This document shows positions 8,265 to 14,411 of a stretch of DNA of 15,451 bases, piece after piece (position 1 is the first letter of the stretch; the number at the start of each line of letters is the position of its first letter). The position numbers were made by a program, and so were the translations under genes. The DNA is from CAYGBW01 sp964348185 (GTDB lineage Bacteria; Desulfobacterota; BSN033; WVXP01): positions 1 to 15,451 of the forward strand of contig CAYGBW010000090.1 in NCBI GenBank assembly GCA_964348185.1, read 5' to 3'. The notes under the pieces are model-generated. The model had not been told where the DNA came from. It searched no databases and saw only the letters and a program-made list of their open reading frames with translations.

Positions 8265-8425
8265 CTTTCGCGCGGAAGCTCCGTGGCGACTCGACTGAGC
8301 TCGTCGAAGTCTGAGCGCCTCGACCTGAGCAGTTCGGCCCTGAGCTCACTGCCGAAGGGCTCGCCGACAGTCTCGTCGAAGACTTGGCGCGGGGAGCTTC
8401 ACGGAGCGTGACTCCCCTTTGGTGT
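8265..8425. repeat. Intergenic repeat element with direct and inverted copies of a GTCGAAG-type motif
   Basis: The element contains GAGCTCGTCGAAGTCTGAGCG and later GTCTCGTCGAAGACTTGGCG, sharing CTCGTCGAAG-[TA]-CT about 75 bp apart. Between them is CCTGAGCTCACTGCCGAAGGGC, a variant in the style of common dispersed intergenic repeats of the CTGAGCTTGTCGAAG type. At the outer ends, GGAAGCTCC (about 8275) and GGGGAGCTTC (about 8392), with CACGC and GCGTG beyond, form an imperfect inverted repeat, so the whole can fold back. It has no protein of its own; open frames across it look incidental. A related shorter motif is at 6376-6405. I consider it a palindromic dispersed repeat, perhaps a non-autonomous mobile remnant. 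Confidence 0.5.
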
Positions 8426-8521
8426 CTTGCGAGTGTCCGGCGAACAGGGGTCAGCATTCAGTTTCTTGATGATTCATGCCACATGGTCTTATATGACCTG
8501 GGTTCTTAGGTCTTATTTGCT

Positions 8522-9181
8522 TTAGAGTAAGGGCAATTGATAGGATAGCAGATAATTCCAGTTTCGGTACCATATCTTTTCATTGGGTTTCATGACAAAC
8601 CCTTCTTCATCACGGGGTAACCTATCGATTTTGTGGCGGTAAATCGACCATAGGCTCGGATAGGGTTTAAGAACGATATATAGGGATCTCCGGCCTTCAA
8701 CGGTTATATGGACAATGGCAAAAAACAACCAGGCCATTGTCATAATTCCACAGAGACTCGGAACAACTATCCTCCGCCACCTGATGAGGCCAAAACCCAA
8801 CGCCAGACTATTGGCTTTGAGGAACCAAAGGATGGCGCTATGACATCCAAACCCCAGGAGAGGCACCAAAAGGGATATCAGGTCCGCCCTACTCAGGATC
8901 CCCAGAATAACCAATCCAGCAATTATCACGAGTGCCAGGGAGCTGAGAGCGACCGCCAGAAAACAGGCCCACCGCTTAACCAAACGGAGGGAAACGCCAG
9001 CTACCGCCGTCGTTATTGCCATGATGGCGAACAGACAGGACCCCGTGATGATCGGAAAACCAAATGAGTTCATCGCAGAGGCTCTCGTGTCTAACCATGC
9101 CGTATAGGCGCCCACACCCAACCAAAAAGCGTGAACCAGGTAGAAATAAGATATTGAAATGAGAATAAAATTCGGTTTCAT
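8522..9181 (-). CDS. Hypothetical multi-pass membrane protein
   Basis: The 219-residue protein is strongly hydrophobic, with five likely membrane helices at about 8-29, 42-64, 70-95, 100-121 and 138-160. A polar tail of about 59 residues, rich in aromatic and charged residues (RNWNYLLSYQ near the end), completes it. Arginines after the second and fifth helices and in the RWRR segment (134-137) give the positive-inside bias of a real inner-membrane protein. I recognise no family and no catalytic motif. The start is ATG; only a weak GAGAG precedes it. Its neighbourhood (repeat downstream, uncertain ORFs and an MtrA homologue divergent from it) gives no functional hint. The length and helix pattern make it very likely a genuine gene. 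Confidence 0.65.
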   Translation of the reverse strand: MKPNFILISISYFYLVHAFWLGVGAYTAWLDTRASAMNSFGFPIITGSCLFAIMAITTAVAGVSLRLVKRWACFLAVALSSLALVIIAGLVILGILSRADLISLLVPLLGFGCHSAILWFLKANSLALGFGLIRWRRIVVPSLCGIMTMAWLFFAIVHITVEGRRSLYIVLKPYPSLWSIYRHKIDRLPRDEEGFVMKPNEKIWYRNWNYLLSYQLPLL

Positions 9182-9479
9182 CGATCGACTCTCGTGGGGA
9201 TCTTTTTCGGACAGCCTCTATCGAGTTTCTCCCTGTATGCCTTGGCAAAAGTCGGGCAATTTCTCCGCCAACCTGTGGCATCGCCGTGCTGTGGAACACC
9301 CCGCTGTGGCTCGACGAAATCTCCCCTATGCTCTGTATCGACAGGGTATCTGGAAATCTTTATGGTTTTTGGATGAGGGAGGAGACACCCTCTTTACCCA
9401 AGGCGAGATAAACGAGGACGAGCTGCGCTCGATTTCGGAATATGAAAAAAGGGGTCTTTTTTCAGAAGGGATCCAATGA
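9159..9479 (+). CDS. Uncertain small hypothetical protein (106 aa), possibly a degraded gene
   Basis: The C-terminal half (from about 9300) reads like a real protein: WKSLWFLDEGGDTLFTQGEI and then NEDELRSISEYEKRGLF, acidic and helix-forming. The N-terminal half is less convincing, overlaps the start of the divergent membrane protein gene by 23 bp, and has no clear ribosome site. An internal ATG at 9237 would avoid the overlap. Another frame across 9194-9376 shows a Cys-rich stretch (CCGTPRC), which may mean a frameshift joins two frames of one older gene. The stop overlaps the next ORF as ATGA, as in coupled operons. No family recognised. Confidence 0.35.
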   Translation: MRIKFGFIDRLSWGSFSDSLYRVSPCMPWQKSGNFSANLWHRRAVEHPAVARRNLPYALYRQGIWKSLWFLDEGGDTLFTQGEINEDELRSISEYEKRGLFSEGIQ

Positions 9480-9688
9480 GGGCGTTTGAGGTTCGGATGG
9501 GAAGGCTGTCACGGCATGTTCCCAAAGGGTTTGGGAATGGGTTGAGAATTCAGCAAATGCACGGGTTGATCCATTCAGGATTTGACCGCGAGAAGTCATG
9601 GACTTCTCGCGTCGTCCAAGAACGAGACGACATCCTGTTGATCGGTACGTGGCGGAATGGTACGTTTAGGATAACATGGGACGCATAA
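9476..9688 (+). CDS. Uncertain small hypothetical protein (70 aa) upstream of the MtrA-like gene
   Basis: This 70-residue frame starts at an ATG overlapping the stop of the preceding ORF (ATGA) and is preceded by AAGGG at good spacing. It ends 25 bp before the MtrA-like gene, so the three could form one operon. The sequence is basic with several Gly, His and Trp residues and ends GTWRNGTFRITWDA. I recognise no family. A perfect 11-bp inverted repeat with a 3-nt loop at 9587-9611 lies inside it, unusual for coding DNA and a reason for caution. It may be a decayed gene instead. Confidence 0.38.
   Translation: MRAFEVRMGRLSRHVPKGFGNGLRIQQMHGLIHSGFDREKSWTSRVVQERDDILLIGTWRNGTFRITWDA
9587..9611. 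repeat. Perfect 11-bp palindrome with 3-nt loop
   Basis: CGCGAGAAGTC (9587-9597) and GACTTCTCGCG (9601-9611) are exact reverse complements separated by ATG. There is no following T-tract in either direction, so it is not an intrinsic terminator. It lies about 100 bp before the MtrA-like gene and inside an uncertain ORF. It may be a protein-binding operator, an RNA stability hairpin, or a recombination or repeat remnant. Confidence 0.5.
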
Positions 9689-9713
9689 TTCCCCTAGCGA
9701 GATCTAGAGACCA

Positions 9714-10400
9714 ATGATGCTCAAGGTAGATCCACACCCAGACTACCCTCCAGAGGAGGGTCGATATATCCGGGGGAATGATTCTTCTCCTGTCGCCGTA
9801 GCGATCGTCTTAAACTGTGACGGAGACAAAATCCCCCCTGATCTTGAGAGGCTCGTTAGGGCAGGCATAGAAGGTGGAGCAGCCCTCTCTGGAACCGTGC
9901 AGACGGAGAATATTGGATTTGAGAAAATCGTCTGCAATGTCGTCGCGAATCCAAACATCCGCTATTTGGTCGTAGGGGGGCCAGAATCCGAAGGGCATCT
10001 GACCGGAGAGGCCCTGAAAGCTTTAATCCTCAGAGGGATTGATGAAAAGAAACGCATTATCGGGACGAATGCTCCCCATCCCTTTCTGTTCAATCTGCCA
10101 AGGGAGATGACCGACCGTTTCCGAAAACAGGTTTCCCTCGTTGATCTTCAATTTGAGGGAGATCCCGATACCGTTAGAAAAGCAGTCTGGTCTTGCTATC
10201 AAGAGAGTCCTGTCGCGTTCAGGGGTTATTCATTGTACGACCCGGGTGCGTATCCAGAGCCGCCCGTAAGCGGCAGGATAACATGGCGTGTTACTCAGCC
10301 GTGGGCAGAACCTCTGGATGAGAGTGAACGCGAGGCCATGCGAAAGGCCAAGGAGCTGATGGAGCGGTTGAAGGCGAGAGGCGGTAGAGAACCGAAGTAG
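9714..10400 (+). CDS. MtrA-like corrinoid protein (tetrahydromethanopterin S-methyltransferase subunit A homologue)
   Basis: In methanogens MtrA carries a cobamide that accepts methyl from methyl-tetrahydromethanopterin and passes it to coenzyme M. This 228-residue protein aligns over about residues 10-165: GRYIRGNDSSPVAVAIVLNC, GAALSGTVQTENIGFEK, NPNIRYLVVGG, and SEGHLTGEAL, whose H95 corresponds to the histidine that ligates cobalt in MtrA (H84 in the archaeal structure). Next come IIGTNAPHPFLFNL and RFRKQVSLVDL. The C-terminal membrane helix of methanogen MtrA is missing; a polar, partly helical tail (about 175-228) replaces it, so the protein should be cytoplasmic. No mtrH or other Mtr subunit is in view. 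I infer a methyl carrier in a one-carbon or methylotrophic reaction, partner unknown. Two ATGs are adjacent at 9714 and 9717. Confidence 0.85.
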   Translation: MMLKVDPHPDYPPEEGRYIRGNDSSPVAVAIVLNCDGDKIPPDLERLVRAGIEGGAALSGTVQTENIGFEKIVCNVVANPNIRYLVVGGPESEGHLTGEALKALILRGIDEKKRIIGTNAPHPFLFNLPREMTDRFRKQVSLVDLQFEGDPDTVRKAVWSCYQESPVAFRGYSLYDPGAYPEPPVSGRITWRVTQPWAEPLDESEREAMRKAKELMERLKARGGREPK

Positions 10401-10481
10401 CCGGATCCTCGGTCGTAGACTGTACAGGGCGACAGAAACAGAACCCCAGCCAAACGATTCTCCAAGAGGCCGCAGGAGCCT

Positions 10482-10518
10482 AAGGTGACCTGAGGGAATC
10501 GAATGACTCACCTTTTTC
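10482..10518 (+). terminator. Candidate terminator after the MtrA-like gene
   Basis: AAGGTGA (10482-10488) and TCACCTT (10508-10514) are 7-bp complements around a 19-nt loop. The right arm runs directly into TTT and then CCC, giving TTTTT at 10513-10517. It lies about 80 nt after the stop of the MtrA-like gene, a plausible site. The large loop and modest GC in the stem make it a middling candidate. Confidence 0.35.
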
Positions 10519-10767
10519 CCTCATCAAAACCGTGAATGTCAACGTCCAAAAGATCTGGGCCCATCGTTTAGCGGGCATCCAGACTCTTGGACGCCTTTGG
10601 AGCGTGGGACGGCTAATCGTCGAAACAGACCGGGATGGACTTTTTTGGGTTGGCAGCAGCTTTGCAGCCGCCAGGAGGCAGGGAAGCTGGCCGTTGAAAA
10701 GAGATCGAATCCCGGATCAGGTCTCATCCCCGAAAAAGTTGGCAACTCCTTTTTCTAGGGGAATTTG

Positions 10768-10796
10768 TTGACTTGAATGGGTTTGGAATATAGACT
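10768..10796 (+). promoter_or_regulatory. Candidate sigma70 promoter upstream of the CHASE2-HD-GYP gene
   Basis: TTGACT (10768-10773) and TAGACT (10791-10796) are 17 nt apart; the -35 matches 5 of 6 and the -10 matches 4 of 6 consensus positions, in locally AT-rich sequence. If used, transcription would begin near 10803, about 250 nt before the receptor gene, inside or just before the small frame at 10777-10917. Confidence 0.35.
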
Positions 10797-10917
10797 TGGA
10801 ATGGGTGATGATAAAAAAAGGAAAGGGTATATAGCGGTAAAGGCTAAAGGTTCGGACGACTCATCACCGAACATCAGTGATCCGTCAAAAGGCCTTGATG
10901 AAGCGTTGAAGGGATAG
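10777..10917 (+). CDS. Possible 46-aa hydrophilic small ORF
   Basis: From an ATG at 10777 (or an in-frame ATG at 10801, giving 38 aa) this reads a short hydrophilic peptide with GDDKKRKGYIAVKAKGSDDS and ends DPSKGLDEALKG before TAG. Its composition is typical of small cytoplasmic proteins. It has no good Shine-Dalgarno sequence, I recognise no family, and it overlaps the promoter-like pair, so both cannot easily be right as drawn. Recorded as a weak possibility only. Confidence 0.2.
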   Translation: MGLEYRLGMGDDKKRKGYIAVKAKGSDDSSPNISDPSKGLDEALKG

Positions 10918-11049
10918 GGAGGAGATACTCAAGTTATAAAGGACAGAACCAGATGGCTTTCCCTTCTAACGAAAGGGGCTTTGTTCTAAAAGGAAATTCT
11001 CACCTTTCTAAATTATTTCGAGCCATGCCTCATGGGGAGAGTTTTTTTC

Positions 11050-13209
11050 ATGATTCGCCTTAAATGGCATTGGTGGTATCTCCTTATTCTTCTGCTTTGC
11101 CTTATGTGGGGGGCTGTAGGCTTCAACAGACTCCTACAGTTTGAGAAACTGGAGCGACAGGTATTTGATTGGCATGTTCTCAGGCAGGATTTTCCCGCTC
11201 CAGAGTTTGACATTGTTCTGGTCCTGGCCGGTGAAGACACCCTCTCTTGGTTCGGAGAATGGCCTTGGCCTCGGAGGTACCATGCCAAACTCCTCGGTCG
11301 ATTAGGATATGCCCGTGCAATCCTCCTTGATATACTCTTTCCCCAGAAAAGCACACCTGAGGATGATGATGCTCTCGTTGAGGTCGTCGGGGTCCTGGGA
11401 AATGTGGTTCTTCCCATGCACCTTGATTCCGGACCTCCAGGGGACCCTCCTCGAATTATTACGCCCTTTCGCGAACTTGTTCAGACGAGCGCTGGCATCG
11501 GTTTCACAGACGTCGAAAGGGACATCGATGCACTCACCCGGTTCGCCATGCCCGTCATGCAGATAGGGGAGTTGATGGTTCCATCCTTTCCCCTCGCAGC
11601 CATCCCCGTCATTTCAGAAGATACCCTCCAGCTTCAGCAAACCGAAAACGATGCGTATCTCCTCTCCCTGGGTTCTAGAGATCTTCCAATCGATTCCCAA
11701 GGAAGGCTTTGGATCCATTTTTCCAAGCAACCCTATGAAACCTACGAATACTACGAGGTTATGTCTGGAGAGATCTCCCCTGAAACGTTTAGAGACAAGA
11801 TCGTTGTGGTTGGCGTGGCCGCATCGGGTGTTGAGGATCTACACACGATTCCATGCCTGAATGGGAGTCGTGTCATAACTGGGACTCAGCTAAATGCAGA
11901 AATCCTGCGGACTGTCCTCTCAGGTAAGGCGGCAGAGCGGTTTTCTCCCCTGAGCGACGGAATCATTACGGCCATCTTAGCATGCTTCGGGGCCTTCTTC
12001 GCTGTATCGACAAGACCTATCCGGGGCCTAGTTGGGATGGTGGGTATCTGTCTGGTCTATGCAGGTCTGAACCACTATATCTTTACCCAGACCCTCCAGT
12101 GGCCTGCGCTTGTGGTCCCCACGATGGGGATCGTCTCAACCTTTTTTGTCGTTTTCTTTGTCCGCTTCAGATGGATTCACCGAGATTGGGAGGTGAAAAC
12201 CCTTTCGATCTTCTCGGTATATGATCTGGCCCGAAAGGGGGATGCTTCCTTTGAGGATTTCGAAGCGTATATCAAATCGGTGTGGCCACAAGTTGAAAAG
12301 AACACGGGCGTGAAACTACTTTCCTCCAGAATAACGATACAGGATGCAATGGGAGAAAGGGCAACGGGTTTTGAGAGCGGTTCTGTGGCCCCTGGGGAAA
12401 ACATTATCATGCTGGAAGACGGCAATAAAAAGCCCCGGAACAAGATGCTCATTCCCATACCCCGAAAAGATTTTGGCGATGACACAGAATATGCCCTGCT
12501 AGGCTGGTCCGGCAGACTTTCTCGAGAACTGATTCAGACCCTTGCAGCAATGGTACTCTCAAGTTCCTGGTTTTTCAGCCTTCTTGTTGAAAGCCAGGAA
12601 AGGAAAAAACTCCTTCTCGATACCATCCACGCAATTTTCACCGCTGTGGATGCCAAGGACCCCATTACCGGGGGTCATTCAAACAGAGTGTCTGAAATCA
12701 CACTCGAAATCCTGCAACACCTGAACCTGGATCCGAAAACAGTGGAAGACATCCATTTGGGGTCGTTGATTCACGACATAGGCAAAATCGGAATTCCTGA
12801 TTCGGTGCTTACCAAAAAGGGGAAGCTGACCCAAGAGGAGTACGTCATCATTAGAGACCATCCGGTCATTGGCAAAAGAATCGTAGACTCGGTGCGGCTT
12901 CCTGAGAACACGTTGAGAACGCTCCATGAGCATCACGAACGGTTTGATGGAAAGGGTTATCCTGTTGGTCTAGAGGGGGATCGGATCAGTCTGGCCGCGC
13001 GAATCGTAGCGGTCGCCGATGTTTTCGATGCCCTAACGAATGATCGCCCGTACAGAAAGGGGTTACCTGTTCGAGAGGTCTGTGACTTTCTGTATGAACG
13101 GGCGGGAAAGGACTTTGACCCGGCTGTCGTGAAGGCCATCCTGGAACTCAGAGCCCCCCCGGGGTGGATCCCCCCTGAAGATCGTGACAGAGAAGGGGAA
13201 GGTGCCTAA
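11050..13209 (+). CDS. CHASE2 sensor / HD-GYP domain protein, predicted c-di-GMP phosphodiesterase
   Basis: A membrane receptor predicted to hydrolyse c-di-GMP in response to an extracytoplasmic cue. From the ATG at 11050 (GGGGAGAG upstream; the in-frame ATG at 11032 has no such site) it is 719 residues. A membrane helix (about 7-25) is followed by a CHASE2 domain outside the membrane (about 30-295, with ILLDILFPQKSTPEDD and KIVVVGVAASGVEDLHTIPC), three helices (about 303-320, 326-344, 352-371), a cytoplasmic region of about 150 residues that could be GAF-like, and the HD-GYP domain (about 520-700). HD-GYP motifs are complete: HD (575-576) in HDIGKIGIPD, HHE (628-630) and DGKGYP with GYP at 636-638, so activity is expected. 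A FecR gene follows 65 bp later on the same strand; the pair probably forms one system. Confidence 0.93.
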   Translation: MIRLKWHWWYLLILLLCLMWGAVGFNRLLQFEKLERQVFDWHVLRQDFPAPEFDIVLVLAGEDTLSWFGEWPWPRRYHAKLLGRLGYARAILLDILFPQKSTPEDDDALVEVVGVLGNVVLPMHLDSGPPGDPPRIITPFRELVQTSAGIGFTDVERDIDALTRFAMPVMQIGELMVPSFPLAAIPVISEDTLQLQQTENDAYLLSLGSRDLPIDSQGRLWIHFSKQPYETYEYYEVMSGEISPETFRDKIVVVGVAASGVEDLHTIPCLNGSRVITGTQLNAEILRTVLSGKAAERFSPLSDGIITAILACFGAFFAVSTRPIRGLVGMVGICLVYAGLNHYIFTQTLQWPALVVPTMGIVSTFFVVFFVRFRWIHRDWEVKTLSIFSVYDLARKGDASFEDFEAYIKSVWPQVEKNTGVKLLSSRITIQDAMGERATGFESGSVAPGENIIMLEDGNKKPRNKMLIPIPRKDFGDDTEYALLGWSGRLSRELIQTLAAMVLSSSWFFSLLVESQERKKLLLDTIHAIFTAVDAKDPITGGHSNRVSEITLEILQHLNLDPKTVEDIHLGSLIHDIGKIGIPDSVLTKKGKLTQEEYVIIRDHPVIGKRIVDSVRLPENTLRTLHEHHERFDGKGYPVGLEGDRISLAARIVAVADVFDALTNDRPYRKGLPVREVCDFLYERAGKDFDPAVVKAILELRAPPGWIPPEDRDREGEGA

Positions 13210-13274
13210 GAGCGTGTCAGACCCTAGCCAGCAAAACAGGACATTGGATTCCCGTCCTAGAAGGAGGCTGAGAA

Positions 13275-14177
13275 ATGGAGGCCACAGTCAATAGACTTGG
13301 AACAGTCTTTTGTGTCCTTATCCTTTCATCTTGGCTTTCAGGAGAGGCGCTTGCTGAGGGACCGAAGGTCTTCAAGATTGTCGGCAAGGCAGAGATCTGG
13401 GAAGCAGCAAAAACAAGGGGAGTGCCGGCCGTCGTGGGTGAAGCACTTCGTCGGGGGGACCGAATCCGAGTGGCTGGAAAAGGAACCGTGGTCATTCAAA
13501 AAAAGAAGACCGCCGTCGAGGTTTTTGTTACCAGTGATTCCAGGCTGAATTATTTGGGGAGGTCCTTTTGGAAAGGGGTGGAGCGCTTCGCCGTGCAGGA
13601 AGGGCTTATCCGTTTCAAAATCAAGAAGGGGAACAAGCTGGATGTGAAGACTCCCCATTTGGTCGCGTCCGTGAGGGGGACGGAGTTCATCACGGAGGTG
13701 AAATCTGATATTTCCAGAGTCTATGTGGTCACGGGTAGGGTCCTGACCAAAGATTTTCATGGAAGAGAGCGGCTCTTGGGCCCGAATTCCAGCATAAGCG
13801 CCTCTAAAGACGGTTTTGTCATGGGAGAGGGTGATCCCCGCGCTGAGGGCGTGGAGGCCTCCAGGTTCGATGAGCTAACCGAAGTGGAACGAGCGGAAAA
13901 GCTGTCATCCCTGGTCGCTGTGGAGACAGATAAGATTACCGTCATGCGTGCGAAAGGCATGGGTTGGGGGCAGATCGCACAGGAACTGGGTCTCCATCCT
14001 GGTGTACTGGGACTTGGTCGAGGGGCATCCGAGCCCGGTGCCAAGGTCGACAGAGGTAGCCAGGGAGAAGGCCGGGGAAAAGGTCAAAGCCAAGGCCAAG
14101 GAAAGGGTGAAGGGGTAGACAAAGGAAAGGGGAAGGGAGGAGACAAAGGAAAGGGGGATAAGGGAGGTAAGCCGTAG
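13275..14177 (+). CDS. Exported FecR-domain protein with GWGQIAxELG motif and Gly/Lys-rich tail
   Basis: The 300-residue product starts after AAGGAGG at ideal spacing. A signal peptide is clear (about 1-27, hydrophobic VFCVLILSSWLSG, cleavage after ALA). The FecR-type domain (about 30-180) includes GEALRRGDRIRVAGKGTVVI and the family hallmark TPHLVASVRGTEF (126-138), then VYVVTGRV. Residues 221-243 hold MRAKGMGWGQIAQELGLHPG, a helix-turn-helix-like motif that recurs in exported proteins with Gly/Lys-rich tails. The tail (about 255-300) is nearly all G, K, Q, D, E and S and is strongly basic, likely disordered. It should be periplasmic. FecR proteins often neighbour CHASE2 receptors, so I infer that it modulates or anchors the CHASE2 sensor. 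The low-complexity end contains KGKGKGGDKGKG repeats. Confidence 0.85.
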   Translation: MEATVNRLGTVFCVLILSSWLSGEALAEGPKVFKIVGKAEIWEAAKTRGVPAVVGEALRRGDRIRVAGKGTVVIQKKKTAVEVFVTSDSRLNYLGRSFWKGVERFAVQEGLIRFKIKKGNKLDVKTPHLVASVRGTEFITEVKSDISRVYVVTGRVLTKDFHGRERLLGPNSSISASKDGFVMGEGDPRAEGVEASRFDELTEVERAEKLSSLVAVETDKITVMRAKGMGWGQIAQELGLHPGVLGLGRGASEPGAKVDRGSQGEGRGKGQSQGQGKGEGVDKGKGKGGDKGKGDKGGKP

Positions 14178-14311
14178 CGCGCCGATCACTTTGTCCTCCA
14201 TCGAGAGGGAGAGGGGCTGCGCTGCGTCGACCGCTTAGGGTGGACCCCCTGGCTAGGGGTTCAAACTTCTTCCCCAAACCCTCTGACAGGGTTGACTGGA
14301 CAACGCATAGA

Positions 14312-14342
14312 GCCACGTCCTGAGGGCGTGGCGTCTTTACTT
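14312..14342 (+). terminator. Terminator-like hairpin after the FecR gene
   Basis: GCCACGTCC (14312-14320) pairs with GGGCGTGGC (14324-14332) around a TGA loop, a 9-bp stem with one G-U pair, followed by the T-rich GTCTTTACTT. It lies 134 nt after the FecR stop and 70 nt before the HD protein start, so it could end the CHASE2-FecR transcript or attenuate read-through into the HD gene. A second, weaker hairpin (ACCCC / GGGGT) is at 14244-14260. Confidence 0.55.
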
Positions 14343-14411
14343 CCTCAACCAGATAGGGTATATGCACAGGCAAAGCCGGGCGTAAAGCCATCTGAGCGAG
14401 GAGGTTCCAAA

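Larger units (their letters stand above)
7893..8521. other. 629-bp spacer between SpoIID-like gene and membrane protein gene
   Basis: Apart from the weak promoter near 7955 and the repeat at 8265-8425, I find no supported gene. Overlapping frames at 8042-8314 (plus) and 8018-8263 (minus) have no family resemblance and no good ribosome site, and the plus frame runs into the repeat. At 8495-8512 GACCT and AGGTC can form a 5-bp hairpin beyond the stop of the membrane protein gene, too weak to call a terminator. Confidence 0.35.
10519..11049 (+). other. Long leader/spacer before the CHASE2-HD-GYP gene
   Basis: This stretch of about 530 bp has no recognised gene. A plus frame at 10532-10771 lacks family resemblance and a ribosome site. 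A promoter-like pair lies at 10768-10796, which would leave a leader of about 250 nt before the CHASE2 gene. That leader contains a 46-codon hydrophilic frame (10777-10917). I compared the leader by eye with the GEMM c-di-GMP riboswitch and saw no match. Confidence 0.3.

Noticed and set aside
8203..8457. 84-aa minus frame rich in Ser, Arg and Pro
   Set aside because: It runs through the fold-back repeat and has the composition of translated repeat DNA, without a ribosome site.
10532..10771. 79-aa plus frame in the leader of the CHASE2 gene
   Set aside because: No ribosome site, no family, and an equally long antisense frame across the same bases.
10797..11049. c-di-GMP (GEMM) riboswitch upstream of the HD-GYP gene
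   Set aside because: The conserved GEMM core and tetraloop-receptor segments could not be found by eye.
11032..11049. Earlier ATG start for the CHASE2-HD-GYP gene
   Set aside because: It has no Shine-Dalgarno sequence, while GGGGAGAG sits correctly before the ATG at 11050.
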